Notes: a model not told the origin generated them from the sequence alone. Positions 1-10,889 are shown, counted from the stretch's first letter. The stretch is DNA of 64,000 bases from Winogradskyella ouciana (GCF_009709615.1 NZ_WJYA01000007.1:1-64000); one strand, 5' to 3'. Program-made: numbers and translations.

Positions 1-3000
1 AAATCAATATCCGACAGGTCCACATAGCTTTCAGTATTAGCACAAACCTCATAAGTATCAATAGGGTCAATATCTGGTGGACTGTTGATGATCAGATCAA
101 AAGGCACTGAAGCAAAACAGGTCGTAACGCTATTTCTAACTCTTACATAAAGGGTTTGTTGGCCTAAAGAATTAGTATAAGTTTCAGGATTATTTATTGA
201 GTATGTATCAGCGAACAAATCTGCTTCAGTTTCAAAATAGGTAAAATCAATACCGTATTGTCGTCCTTCTAAAATTAGAAGTTCTATTTCGGTTAAATCC
301 CATTGTTGTTCAAACTCGTAATTGTTAGCACAAGTCGTTAGTGATTGTCCATAGTTGACTTCTGGAAGCGAAAGCGTATTGATGTAAAATGTATCTACAT
401 TATAACAGCCAGAGTCTATATTCTCAACACGCGAGTAGATGAGTTGTGGATTGTTGCTTGGCATATAGTCCAAAGGGATTTCATTGGTTCCGAGCTCTGC
501 GTTTAAAGGGGTTAAATGAAATGTAATATCTAAGTTCGATGGACTGCCCAAACTTATTTCGACTATTTTATCGTTTAGATCCGTAGCGGCCAAGCCGTTA
601 TTGTTGATGTCACATTCAAAAACATCTGATGGTACATTATAAATTGGTGCTTCCTTCACCTCAATTTGCATAGGAGCAACTCTATAGCAAGTGTTCTCTG
701 TTTCATTTTCCAATCTAACGTAAACCGTCTGTGGATTAGACGTATTTTGATAAGCAGAGGTTTTGTCTATCTCATCAACTCTATTTATCGCATCGTCTTC
801 TGTTTCGTAATACGACACTTGCATACCTTCTTGACCGTTAATTATCTCTGAGTCTTTGTCTTCAAAATAAAAATCGGCAAAATTGGCTCCGTTTGTTGTA
901 CAATTGACAAAGTCTGCTATTGGGTTTAGGATTGGGTTATCATAAATGAGCACTTCAAAATCGACCACCGTAAAACAATCCAAACCTACACGCTGCAATC
1001 TAATATATACGCTTTGTGTTTGAGCATTATAGCTTTCTGGATTTTCTATGGCAAACCTGTCGCTAAGTGCGTTTTCAAAGGTTTCGTAAAAGAAAATATC
1101 AAAATCATTTTCATCGATTGATAAATCAGGTATTACGCTTTCTAAATTAACTATTGAAAACCCATCTTGATCGTCATCACAAACAACAATAGGTGAGGGA
1201 GAGTCAATATCCAAACTTTCAAGAATATTGATATCTAATGTGATTATGTTAAAACACCCTGTAGAAATAGTGGTAATTCTAGAGAATACTTGAGTGGAGT
1301 TTCCGGCCACATCAATACTTTCTATACTGTTTTCGTTGTTTTCTGCGTCTTGTTGCGTGGCGTAAAAAGTGACGGAAACACCGTTTAAACCTTGAGCCAT
1401 TAGATTATTAAAAGGGCTTAGTTGAACAGTGGTAGTATTTGCTGTATCATTAAACTCTCCACAAGCTTCAACAGTTTGTGATGAAACAACAGGAGCTTCA
1501 TTGATTTCTAAAACAACCTTTGAATCATAAACACAATCATTGTAGGTGGAGGTAAAGAATAATTCTTTAGAAGGAGTATTTACTGTGTAAGTTGAAAATT
1601 GACTTATTGGGTTTTCTTCATTATCTCTGTCGTCTTCTGTTTCGTAAAATGTAAATTGAATATCGTCTTGCCCTTGGGACAGTTCATTTGATACATCAAT
1701 AAAATCAAAATCATATACTCCATCATTTGAGAAATCATCACATCTGCTAACCGTGCTTTCTTCACCAAATATATTATATAGAACATTTTTATGAAGCTCT
1801 AGAGTTAAGGGTGTTGGACAGTTTTCCCCTTCAAATCTCAATAAAAGCGGTATGGTAGCAATAGGTGAGGTGGTATTATAAATTCTTGGGTCGCTAGTTA
1901 TACCTAAAAGGACGGCTACTTGGACGGTAATGCCAGGATAGGTGCTTTCAATTTCATCAAAAATATCATCCAAATTGAAGCCAACAGAAACATTGTCATA
2001 AGTAATAATATTTGATCCGCTAGTTTCAAAATATTCTGGATCAGTACATTGGCTAACTATATATGTGTCAATACCAATGTCTGGTTGAGCCTGATAATCA
2101 AGATTTAATCTTTCTATTGAAGAACAATCACTAGTGGTATCCGCTACACGAGCATAAATAAAGTTTGGTGATCCAATAATTTCATCTGTTTCAGTTATAG
2201 GGTTTTGATTGTTTAGTACATCATTTTCTGTAAGATAGTAACTTACCGTTCTGTTGAACTCGTAGTTTGAGAGTTCAAAATCAAAGTGTGATAAAGATGA
2301 GATGAGAAATCCACCATCATTTATTTGTCCATTACAGACCGCTGCTGTTGTTTCTAAAGTATTGGGTGAACTATTCACTGCAATATTAAAACTTCCTATT
2401 TGCAGGCAATCACCACTTAAACTCTCAATTCGCACAAAAATCTGTTCTGTTTGTTCTGTGTTTTGGTAATCTCCTTGTATCGGGTTGGTGTTGTTTAGTG
2501 CATCGTCTTCAGTATGGTGATAACTTATGGTGTAATTTGTTGAAGGCAATTCAGCATAGATTTCATCATCTTTCAACAATGGAAAATCAAAGTCATAGAA
2601 GCCATCGCTAGGTGCGGGATCACAAATTGGAAGGTCATAAATCGGAGCTGCTGGTTGAAAGGGAATGATCTCTATTTCTATAGTATCTTCCATTGTACAA
2701 TTACCACCTGATATTGGTATTGAGACTTCGACTGTGTATGTTCCAGATTGAGCAACCGCTAGTGTTGGATTGGTTTGACCAGCAATTTGAGCGCCATTTA
2801 AAAACCAAGCATAGTTGGCTGAAGGATTGTTTATATCAGCATCTAACGTGAGATCGTTTCCGCAGATGGACTGGTCTGGTCCAAGATCTATGGCACCACC
2901 AAAACCTTCTGCCTCAATGAAAACCGCAGAATCGAAGCGTTCATCAATATGGTCCGCAATGACAAACTTTATATGATAGGTCTCACCCGGAATAACAGCA

Positions 3001-3686
3001 CTGTTTGCGCTTAAAACGTTAGTATGTCCATTAAAGTTGGTGCTACCTACATTGTAGCCTTTAAAATAGTCCTCATTTATAGCATCACAAAACCCACTGA
3101 TATCGGGATGGATGGTATTGGTACTCACATGGGTATTATCATCTGAAACCGTGGAAATGTTAACATAAGGGTCTGCAGTGCCAGCCCTTTTGATAAGTAT
3201 TGCAAAAACATCCGAAAAATTACAAGGGTATTCCTGTTGGTATTCATCTGAAGCAAACAGATAATTGAAGACCACAAAATTATTGACCGTTACAAAATCG
3301 AACTCAATTGATGTGGCATTCAAGGTTTGGTCTATACCTAAAACATTCAATATGTCAGCATCCGTTTCCCAATCTATTTCGCCATCACTTAGATCTTCAC
3401 CAATAAATGCATTGCCAGCTCTGGCTACATTACCTGTTGATAAAACCAATCCGCTTTGCAGTGGGAAGTTTGATGTTCCGTTATCAAAGCTGCCATAACT
3501 GATTATGCTGTTGACATTACCATTAATCTGGGAAGAAATATTTGAAACTGATGCACAGTTGTTGCCAACTAAATTTTGAATGAGTTGCTCTGGTTGTTGA
3601 GAATTATCCGTAGTAATTTGCTGTGCATATAGGAAACATATATGCATGCCCAAGGAGAGAAGAGTAAGTAAACTTTTCTTTATCAT
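1..3686 (-). CDS. Giant secreted repeat protein, choice-of-anchor L type (C-terminus outside window)
   Basis: Open from an ATG at 3686 to the left edge, giving about 1228 visible residues with no stop; the C-terminus is cut off. The first 22 or so residues are a signal peptide (MIKKSLLTLLSLG, then a hydrophobic stretch ending YAQQ). Residues about 25-265 resemble the choice-of-anchor L domain, followed by an Ig-like domain near 'DLGPDQSICGNDLTLDADI'. About ten repeats of 80-90 residues follow, each opening with a Cys plus Asp-rich motif (for example VCDDDQDGFSIVNL) and containing a 'YETxxDA...NPQTxYVR' core. It is a paralogue of the next gene (3808-8634), so a type B T9SS sorting domain is expected beyond the edge, but that is inference. 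Likely an exported surface adhesin or matrix protein; the ligand is unknown. Confidence 0.85.
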   Translation of the reverse strand, partial: MIKKSLLTLLSLGMHICFLYAQQITTDNSQQPEQLIQNLVGNNCASVSNISSQINGNVNSIISYGSFDNGTSNFPLQSGLVLSTGNVARAGNAFIGEDLSDGEIDWETDADILNVLGIDQTLNATSIEFDFVTVNNFVVFNYLFASDEYQQEYPCNFSDVFAILIKRAGTADPYVNISTVSDDNTHVSTNTIHPDISGFCDAINEDYFKGYNVGSTNFNGHTNVLSANSAVIPGETYHIKFVIADHIDERFDSAVFIEAEGFGGAIDLGPDQSICGNDLTLDADINNPSANYAWFLNGAQIAGQTNPTLAVAQSGTYTVEVSIPISGGNCTMEDTIEIEIIPFQPAAPIYDLPICDPAPSDGFYDFDFPLLKDDEIYAELPSTNYTISYHHTEDDALNNTNPIQGDYQNTEQTEQIFVRIESLSGDCLQIGSFNIAVNSSPNTLETTAAVCNGQINDGGFLISSLSHFDFELSNYEFNRTVSYYLTENDVLNNQNPITETDEIIGSPNFIYARVADTTSDCSSIERLNLDYQAQPDIGIDTYIVSQCTDPEYFETSGSNIITYDNVSVGFNLDDIFDEIESTYPGITVQVAVLLGITSDPRIYNTTSPIATIPLLLRFEGENCPTPLTLELHKNVLYNIFGEESTVSRCDDFSNDGVYDFDFIDVSNELSQGQDDIQFTFYETEDDRDNEENPISQFSTYTVNTPSKELFFTSTYNDCVYDSKVVLEINEAPVVSSQTVEACGEFNDTANTTTVQLSPFNNLMAQGLNGVSVTFYATQQDAENNENSIESIDVAGNSTQVFSRITTISTGCFNIITLDINILESLDIDSPSPIVVCDDDQDGFSIVNLESVIPDLSIDENDFDIFFYETFENALSDRFAIENPESYNAQTQSVYIRLQRVGLDCFTVVDFEVLIYDNPILNPIADFVNCTTNGANFADFYFEDKDSEIINGQEGMQVSYYETEDDAINRVDEIDKTSAYQNTSNPQTVYVRLENETENTCYRVAPMQIEVKEAPIYNVPSDVFECDINNNGLAATDLNDKIVEISLGSPSNLDITFHLTPLNAELGTNEIPLDYMPSNNPQLIYSRVENIDSGCYNVDTFYINTLSLPEVNYGQSLTTCANNYEFEQQWDLTEIELLILEGRQYGIDFTYFETEADLFADTYSINNPETYTNSLGQQTLYVRVRNSVTTCFASVPFDLIINSPPDIDPIDTYEVCANTESYVDLSDID

Positions 3687-3807
3687 TGCTTTTTTTGTCG
3701 TAGAAAGCTATAGGAATCAGGTAACTATAAAGATCTAGACCGTAAAAATAGATAAAAGCAATTAAAAGAATCAACTAAATAGAATTTTAACTCTAATTGG
3801 CTTGTTT

Positions 3808-6800
3808 TTAACGACGAATGGCAAAATGTCCTTTGACTTCAAAAGATTCATTGCCACGCATTACCTGTGCAACAAACCAATAGTCATTGGCAGGCATTTT
3901 CTTGCCGTTAAAAGTGCCATCCCAACCTGGTGTGTTGTGTTTAAGTGTTGTTAAATGTTTACCATAGCGATCAAAGATATGGATAACCGTTCCAGGTAGT
4001 GTTTCCACACCAACAATGTGCCAAGTATCAAATTGTCCATCATTATTAGGAGACATGTGTTTTGGGATGTCAATTACCAAAACTTCGTGCGTAACTTCAG
4101 AACAACCATTAAGGTCTATGATGGTTACCGTATGATAGCCCATGCCAACATTTTCAAATACATTAGATTCTTGTGGTTCACCATCATCCAATTGATAGAG
4201 ATAGTCTCCAATACCACTTATAGTAATGGTTATATTATTTGGGTCTGAGAAGTCCACAACCTCAGTGGCCTCAATTGTTGCAGCCTCAGATACTGAAACT
4301 CCAAAAACCCTTGTGTTTTCACAGCCAAATTCTGTTGTAACCGTTACCCAATAGGTGCCTATTTCTGTAATTTCAATTTCTGGAGTGGTTTCGCCAGTTG
4401 ACCATAAATAGGTGTCTGTTGAAATATTGGTATTTGCTGAGACCACTAACGGTAAATTGTCTAAACAAATGACCTGATCTTCAATATCGATAATTGGTAA
4501 AGGATTTATAATTACTGAAAACTGAGTGACATCGTAACAACCTGTGCTATTATTTTCTACTCTAGCAAAAATGATTTCAGAATCAAAAGCTATATAGTTA
4601 GTGTCTAAAGCGGAATTATTTTCGTTTGCCTCTAGTTCTGTGTTGTGATAAGTTACTGTATAATTGGACGGATTTTGACCACCAAGGATACTGGCATTCT
4701 GCTGCGTGAGATCAAACTCTAGAAGACCATCAAAATCATCATCACAATCTTCTAAATCACTAGGTTGATTTGCAATCGGATTAGGGTTAACATTTAAGTT
4801 AAACTCATAAACTATATAACAATGCGTGGTACTATATTCTGCTCTAGCAAAAAGAGTATCATTATTGGTTTGGTAGGTGTAATTGGTGTCTAGAGCATTT
4901 TCATTTGCTATAGCATCAGTTTCGTTTGAAAAATAATTGATAAGCACATTAAAGCTCTCGTCCATTATAACTTCATCGATTTCAGTTAAGTCAAAGCTAT
5001 TGTTTTCATTCTCACAGATATCATAGGACACAAAATCATTAATTACAGGCGGAGTATTTACAATTAAATCTATGGGAACCAGAACATAACAGTTAGAAAT
5101 GGTATTAGTGATTTTTATATATACGGTTTGTGGATTACTTGTATTGGTATAGACTTCAGGATCTGGAATGACGTTAGAATTTGTTTCTGCATCCTCAAAA
5201 TTCTCAAAATAAGTGATTTCTATATCATCTTGTCTTACATCCAGAATTTCAAACTCAGCTTCTGTTAAATCAAACTCTGTAAAGCCATCGTAATCTGCAT
5301 CACAATATGTAAGTGGAATAGACTCATTAACATCTGGAACTTGAATAACATTCAACTCAAAAGATGTTACGGAATTACAAATGGTTCCATTATCTATTTG
5401 CACAAATATAGTTTGTGGGTTTGTGGTATTGGTGTATTCAAGTGGAAGAGGGTCAACACTATTTTCAGCATTAGATTGAGACAGATAAAATGTAATGTCT
5501 AAATTTTCTGTAATGCCTTCGGAAATTTCAGTAATCTTAGTCGATAAATCGAAAGTTTCAAAACCGTCATTGGCTATATCATCACAAACAAACCAATCTA
5601 CTGGTTGATTATAAACTGGATTTGTACCCACTTCTATTGTAAAGCTAGATGTACCATAACAATCTTGATCCGTTAAATTTTCAACCCTAACAAAAATGGT
5701 TTGAGGGTTGCTTGAATTCTGAAAATTAGAATCTTTATCAATGGCATTGACTCTGTTATCTGCATCATTTTGACTCAAATAATACAAAGCTTGCTTGCCA
5801 GTTTGTTCATTTAAAATTTCTGCATCCTTAGTATTAAAAATAAAATCGCCAAAACCATCACTGCTATCTTCGCAAATTCTATAATTGTCAATTACCGTAA
5901 ACACCGGAAGCGTATTTACGATGATATTTAATGTTTCGGTTGAATAACATCCTGTCAATGAATTTTCTACACGAATAAATAAGGATTCCGTCTGGGCATT
6001 ATAATTACTTTCGTTTGTTATTGCATTTGTCGCATTATCGGCATTTTCTTGGCTAACATGAAAACTTATCTGCCTGTTGTTAGTACTAGAAACTACTTGT
6101 GGAATAACATCTTGCAAATTAATTGTAGAAATGCCATCTTGGTCATTATCACAAATAACTATATCAGATGGAGTAGAAGTTATTGGTGCTTCTAAAACTG
6201 TAATTTCAAATGAGGTAATATCTGAGCATCCTGTTTCATCGGATGTAATTCTTGGATATAATGAAAAAGGATTAGACGTATTGGTGTACAAGTTTGGTAA
6301 TGCATTGGTGTTATTGGTAGCATCTTCTTCAGTTAAAAAATAAGTAACACTAAAGCCATCTTGTGCATCAGAGACTAAAACATCAAACTGAGATAAATCT
6401 GTTGTCGTAAAACCATCTTGGTCTTCATCACAAACGGACTGACTTACAATGTTTTCAAACTCATAAACTGGAACCAAAATTAAGTCAATTTGAGAAATAT
6501 CGTAACACGTAGGACTTGATAAACCTAAGTAAATAGTCTGTGGATTGCTACTAGGTGTAAATGGAACAGATTGATCTAAAGGGTTCATCTGATTGTCCCT
6601 GTCATTTTCCGTTAAGTAAAATTCAACAGTAATATCTGGAATGTCATTTATGATACCACCTGCAATAGATAAAAAATCGAATTCCTCAACACCGTCATTA
6701 TCAATATCACAAAGTATCGCATCATTGATTTCGGTTGCTGTTAGTAAAAGATTGGTATGAATTTCTATTGGAGTTACGGAAGCACAGCCTGTATTATTGT

Positions 6801-8634
6801 CTTCAACTCTAATAAACACAATTTGCTCTTCGGCATTTATGTTGGCGTAATTAGTGTCATCAGCTATAGGATTAGCACCCGAAAGGGCATCCTCATTGGT
6901 TTCGTGGAAGGTAACTGTTACACCAGTTGTTCCTTGTAACACATCTGGAATTATAGTCGTTAGATCAAAATTTGCAAATCCGTCGTGGTCAGCGTCACAA
7001 GCATCAATGTAATGATCGTCTGTGTTTATTACTGGGTTATCCAATACAGTTATATCTAAAGTTGTCGTGCTGATACAACCCGATTGTGGATGTTGTACAC
7101 TGACAAAAACCTGTTCGTTTGCATTGGTATTTACATAAGGCATTGGCAACGGGTTGCTCCCTGTTGCTGCATCTGTAGCAGTGCTATGGTAACTTACAAC
7201 AAGATTGGTCTGTCCATTCGTAATTTCATCATCCTTTATGCTTAAATCTATAGTTGTAAAACCATCTGCCGTTTGATCGTCACAAACCTCAAGTGGTGTT
7301 GGATCCATAATCGTAGGTAAAGAGTGAACTATTAAATTTATAGTAGAAAAAGCCAAGCAGCCGTTGTCAGTATCTTCAATTCTAACATGAATTACCTGTG
7401 GATTGGTTGTGTTTTGTATTGGTGTGGTAATGGCATTAATACCCATTTGAGCCTGAGTAGTTGTATAATGATAAGAAATATTATAGTTAGATGCAGGTAC
7501 AGAAGCTAATACTTCGGCATCTTTAGTTGATAAATCAAAGGTTTCTATGCCATCATTGCTTAGATCATCACAAAGTTCGTAATCCGAAATTGGATCTGAA
7601 GATTGTGTAGAACTTAAGGTAATATTAATATCGTCCTCTATCGTACACGTACTGCCAGATAATGGAATTTCAATTTCAACACGGTAGTTTCCGGTTTGTA
7701 AAACATTATAAGTTGGTTGTGTTGCCGTAGGGATAAGCACATCATTAAAATACCAAGCGTATGTAGCTTGTGGGTTTCCAATATCTCCATCTAAGGTTAC
7801 ATCACTTGCACAGGTCGAAAAATCCTCACCTAAATCTACCGCAGCGTTAAAGCTGTTACCTTCAATAAATACTGCCGAATCATAATTTTCATCAGTTTGA
7901 TCAGCAATGATAAGTTTAATTTGGTATTGTACATTAGGTTGAATTGCGGCCGTGGCAGATAGAACAGTAGTTCTACCATTATAGTTAGTGTCACCTAAAC
8001 TATAACCTTCAAAATATTGTTCGTTTGAAGCATCACAAAAACCAACAATTTCATCATGTACAGTGTTGGTATTTACAGGTGTGGTTGTACCTGGTACCAA
8101 TGCAATATTAACATAGGGATTGCTTGTGCCTGCTTCACGAATTAAAAACGCAAAACCATCAGAATAGTCGCAAGGGAAATTACCAAAGTATTCTTCTGAT
8201 GCTAAGATGTAATTAAATTGAATCTGATTTGAAATAGATATAAAATCGAATTCTATAGAAGTGGCATTTAAAGTATTTGTGATACCAAGTGCTGCTTCTA
8301 AATCTGGGTCTGTAGTCCAGCTATCATTACCTTCATTTAAAATATTGTCATTTTGCCCATTTCCGGCTGAATTTGCACTACCTGTAGTTAAAACAATACC
8401 GTTTTGAAAGGGAAAATTAGATGAACCACGTTCAAAATAACCAAAACTCCCTAAACCTACTGAACTACCATTTGAAGGTGAACTTATATTTGAGACCTCA
8501 ACACAACCTTGTATTAAGGTATTTTCAACTAAACTTTGAGGTGTGGCTGTATCATCCACCGTTATCTGCTGTGCATAAGTTTTGCTACATATAAAGCATA
8601 GAATTATATAGAGGGAACGATGAACAGTATTCAT
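3808..8634 (-). CDS. Giant secreted adhesin-like protein with type B T9SS sorting domain (1608 aa)
   Basis: The signal peptide ends near SKTYAQQ (residue 22). Residues about 25-265 look like a choice-of-anchor L domain, then an Ig-like domain to about 345. Eleven repeats of about 85 residues follow (about 350-1330). Many begin CDxDxDG, such as CDADHDGFANFDL and CDEDQDGFTTTDL, which resembles a calcium-binding loop. An Ig-like domain (YLWSTGETTPEIEI) and an SprB-like module precede the C-terminal type B sorting domain (MSPNNDGQFDTW ... IFDRYGKHL ... GWDGTFNGKKMPANDYWF ... HFAIRR). Type B domains direct T9SS secretion across the outer membrane, as in SprB of Flavobacterium johnsoniae. The start is an ATG just before the signal peptide. 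No PorP/SprF-like partner gene is visible in the window. Function beyond surface adhesion is unknown. Confidence 0.93.
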   Translation of the reverse strand: MNTVHRSLYIILCFICSKTYAQQITVDDTATPQSLVENTLIQGCVEVSNISSPSNGSSVGLGSFGYFERGSSNFPFQNGIVLTTGSANSAGNGQNDNILNEGNDSWTTDPDLEAALGITNTLNATSIEFDFISISNQIQFNYILASEEYFGNFPCDYSDGFAFLIREAGTSNPYVNIALVPGTTTPVNTNTVHDEIVGFCDASNEQYFEGYSLGDTNYNGRTTVLSATAAIQPNVQYQIKLIIADQTDENYDSAVFIEGNSFNAAVDLGEDFSTCASDVTLDGDIGNPQATYAWYFNDVLIPTATQPTYNVLQTGNYRVEIEIPLSGSTCTIEDDINITLSSTQSSDPISDYELCDDLSNDGIETFDLSTKDAEVLASVPASNYNISYHYTTTQAQMGINAITTPIQNTTNPQVIHVRIEDTDNGCLAFSTINLIVHSLPTIMDPTPLEVCDDQTADGFTTIDLSIKDDEITNGQTNLVVSYHSTATDAATGSNPLPMPYVNTNANEQVFVSVQHPQSGCISTTTLDITVLDNPVINTDDHYIDACDADHDGFANFDLTTIIPDVLQGTTGVTVTFHETNEDALSGANPIADDTNYANINAEEQIVFIRVEDNNTGCASVTPIEIHTNLLLTATEINDAILCDIDNDGVEEFDFLSIAGGIINDIPDITVEFYLTENDRDNQMNPLDQSVPFTPSSNPQTIYLGLSSPTCYDISQIDLILVPVYEFENIVSQSVCDEDQDGFTTTDLSQFDVLVSDAQDGFSVTYFLTEEDATNNTNALPNLYTNTSNPFSLYPRITSDETGCSDITSFEITVLEAPITSTPSDIVICDNDQDGISTINLQDVIPQVVSSTNNRQISFHVSQENADNATNAITNESNYNAQTESLFIRVENSLTGCYSTETLNIIVNTLPVFTVIDNYRICEDSSDGFGDFIFNTKDAEILNEQTGKQALYYLSQNDADNRVNAIDKDSNFQNSSNPQTIFVRVENLTDQDCYGTSSFTIEVGTNPVYNQPVDWFVCDDIANDGFETFDLSTKITEISEGITENLDITFYLSQSNAENSVDPLPLEYTNTTNPQTIFVQIDNGTICNSVTSFELNVIQVPDVNESIPLTYCDADYDGFTEFDLTEAEFEILDVRQDDIEITYFENFEDAETNSNVIPDPEVYTNTSNPQTVYIKITNTISNCYVLVPIDLIVNTPPVINDFVSYDICENENNSFDLTEIDEVIMDESFNVLINYFSNETDAIANENALDTNYTYQTNNDTLFARAEYSTTHCYIVYEFNLNVNPNPIANQPSDLEDCDDDFDGLLEFDLTQQNASILGGQNPSNYTVTYHNTELEANENNSALDTNYIAFDSEIIFARVENNSTGCYDVTQFSVIINPLPIIDIEDQVICLDNLPLVVSANTNISTDTYLWSTGETTPEIEITEIGTYWVTVTTEFGCENTRVFGVSVSEAATIEATEVVDFSDPNNITITISGIGDYLYQLDDGEPQESNVFENVGMGYHTVTIIDLNGCSEVTHEVLVIDIPKHMSPNNDGQFDTWHIVGVETLPGTVIHIFDRYGKHLTTLKHNTPGWDGTFNGKKMPANDYWFVAQVMRGNESFEVKGHFAIRR

Positions 8635-9068
8635 GAGCTTAGATTAAGTTTTATGACACAAATAAGTTTAGACTTTGGGGCTACTGATTATTTGTATTGT
8701 TTTTGTGTGTGGGGAAAGTAAGCTGTATAAAGATTAAATACAAAAAAACACGACAAAATACATAAAACGTTAACATTTTAATGTAAATATATAAAAAAAG
8801 ACCTCAAAAAAGAGGTCTTTTCCCCAAATTGAAATTTCTAAAACATTACAGCCTCAACAGGTAATGTTCCTTAACCTGAAACTCAATATTGTTATATTTC
8901 AAATCTCAAATCATAATTATGAGACTTTTTGTAACTTATTTATATGAGGGAAAATGTGCAAGAATTGTGAAGCTTAAACGAAATTCTTTTCACAGGTGAT
9001 ACTAAAATTAAAGTAATTTTCCTACAGTTCCAAAAGAATAAGACGAACGGATAAAAATCTTAACATTT
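8635..9068. other. 434-base intergenic gap between two adhesin genes
   Basis: AT-rich gap with no convincing gene on either strand. It contains a terminator hairpin at 8793-8822 (listed separately), which would end leftward transcription from the 593-aa gene on its right. The part 8640-8790 lies upstream of the 1608-aa gene and presumably holds its promoter, but no good TAnnTTTG box with spacing was recognised. About 250 bases lie between the stop of the upstream gene and the hairpin, which is a long 3' untranslated stretch; only short unsupported reading frames are present there. Confidence 0.6.
8793..8822 (-). terminator. Rho-independent terminator, mainly leftward
   Basis: Stem AAAAGACCTC paired with GAGGTCTTTT around an A-rich loop. 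Read on the minus strand it is followed by a run of U from the A-tract at 8793-8799. It lies downstream of the leftward gene at 9069-10850. Confidence 0.75.
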
Positions 9069-10850
9069 TCAATAATTTACGTACACCCAACCTACCATTG
9101 GTCGATAGTTGGGGTCATTAAGATTTATAACATAATAATAAGTGCCCACAGGTACAATTTTTCCATGATTGTTCAACCCTCTATTTATTTTGCCGTACCA
9201 AGGTTTTTCATTATCACCTTCAAAAATTATATCACCATAACGGTTATATATTTTAAGCTCATGTTCTGTGAATATATCGTATAAACCTTGAATGTTAAAC
9301 CAATCGTTATAAGTATCGTCATTTGGGGAAAAGCCATCAGGAATGTATGGTGGGCAATTTTCTATGATTAAATTGAATTGAAATATTTCATAGCAAGGTG
9401 GACTCTCAAGCCTTACGTAAATGGTTTGAGGATTGAAGATATTATTATAATCACTCGGAATTAAAATAGCATTCGATGAGGTTTCTAAATCTTCAAGAGA
9501 AAGGTAAAATGAAATTTGATCATCTTCGTAATCTAAATTCACTAAAGCATCGAACAAATTATAAGTTGAGATTTCAAAACCTTCGTTACAACCAATAAGG
9601 CCTGGAAGCGTAACAATATCTGGAATAACCAGTAATTCAATATCAGAAAAATTAGAATTATTGTTTTCGTTGGTTTCTGTAATGGTGCCTGTCATTGTGC
9701 CATCATCATCTACGATGGCAGTAATGGTTAGATTAGGGTTGGTATTTTCTGGAACCGTTACGGTTATTGATCCACTTTCAGATGCACCAATAGCAATAGG
9801 GTTAACTGTTTGGCTCTGGCCAATTAAAATTTCATCTAAATAAAAAGCAATAGGTGTATTAGCTGGTAGTATATCAGTACTGTTAAAATTATTCACCGTA
9901 TAAAAAAGGTCGATGTTGTAATCTCCACAACGGACTGTATAATCATCGATAGTAATAGTGGCATCAGGTAATTGGCTATTAAGTACAGTAATGATATTGT
10001 TTATCATTACAAAATCCTGACCAGATGTTAGGGAAATTGTGGCAGAAGTATCTCCAATACTAATATTATTCTGAATGTTGTAAACATCAATATCCATATT
10101 GTACATGTCAGATGCTCCCGTAAATGAGTTGGTACCATTAAAAGCATTATTGGCAGGATTTAAAGGTGGATTGCTAATCACATTTCCATTGATGGTCAAT
10201 TGCTCGTTAACGGCCAAAGCACTGTCGCCTTCCCAAGCAATAAAACCGATTTTAGCATCTTCATTATCCAGTACATTTAAGTTATCTAAGGTGATACTCA
10301 AAAATGTGGGTACACTCTGTAATCCATCATAAACATTAAGCTGGTTCAAGGGTAAACTATCATCTTCGTAGATTATGGATATCGCCCAACCTCCAAAGTT
10401 GGTACCAGTACTGCAATAAGGTCCTATGACATTAGTAAGGTCAAAATCTGAAATCGTATAAGTACCATTACCTTCATTAGAAATAATAGAGGTGACATCA
10501 GCAAAAGCAGCAAAGAATATACGCTCAGCATCTAAACTATCGCTAAAAGTACGCTCTGCACTCACAGGAGATCCATTTAATGTAATGTCAAAATCTCCAG
10601 GACCAGAACCAGCCCAGTATAAGTAAGCAGCGACTACATTTTGATCAACATCAAGATTTAAATCTGCTGATGAGCTCGTTTCTATAATACACGGAACAAA
10701 AGATCCATTTTCCTGAATATTTAAGGTATTACCAATAGCCACATAATCATATCTGCCATTAAATTGCTGAAATAACGAAATGTCTTGTGCAAATAGAGGG
10801 ATAGTTACACCAAACAGGAGAAAGCATAATATGTAATGTGCTCTTTTCAA
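9069..10850 (-). CDS. Secreted protein with jelly-roll-like head, CARDB-like domain and type B T9SS sorting domain (593 aa)
   Basis: The start codon is TTG; the signal peptide MKRAHYILCFLLFGVTIPLFAQ begins there and no in-frame ATG fits better. Residues about 22-300 form a beta-rich domain with motifs AAYLYWAGSG and GGWAISIIYEDDSLPLNQLN, resembling DUF3344-like surface domains. About 305-400 resembles a CARDB domain (TVRCGDYNIDLFYTVNN, ETNENNNSN). One short copy of the repeat used by its neighbours follows (NPQTIYVRLE near 470). The C-terminus is a type B sorting domain (YIPDGFSPNDDTYNDWFNI ... IYNRYGDIIFEG ... VPVGTYYYVINL). It is shorter than its neighbours and ends VYVNY rather than the LKR/IRR of the others. 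Exported through T9SS and surface-attached or released; function unknown. Confidence 0.9.
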   Translation of the reverse strand: MKRAHYILCFLLFGVTIPLFAQDISLFQQFNGRYDYVAIGNTLNIQENGSFVPCIIETSSSADLNLDVDQNVVAAYLYWAGSGPGDFDITLNGSPVSAERTFSDSLDAERIFFAAFADVTSIISNEGNGTYTISDFDLTNVIGPYCSTGTNFGGWAISIIYEDDSLPLNQLNVYDGLQSVPTFLSITLDNLNVLDNEDAKIGFIAWEGDSALAVNEQLTINGNVISNPPLNPANNAFNGTNSFTGASDMYNMDIDVYNIQNNISIGDTSATISLTSGQDFVMINNIITVLNSQLPDATITIDDYTVRCGDYNIDLFYTVNNFNSTDILPANTPIAFYLDEILIGQSQTVNPIAIGASESGSITVTVPENTNPNLTITAIVDDDGTMTGTITETNENNNSNFSDIELLVIPDIVTLPGLIGCNEGFEISTYNLFDALVNLDYEDDQISFYLSLEDLETSSNAILIPSDYNNIFNPQTIYVRLESPPCYEIFQFNLIIENCPPYIPDGFSPNDDTYNDWFNIQGLYDIFTEHELKIYNRYGDIIFEGDNEKPWYGKINRGLNNHGKIVPVGTYYYVINLNDPNYRPMVGWVYVNY

Positions 10851-10889
10851 ATTTGTGGTTTGGTAAAACTAAGTTACGTTTTTTAAAAC

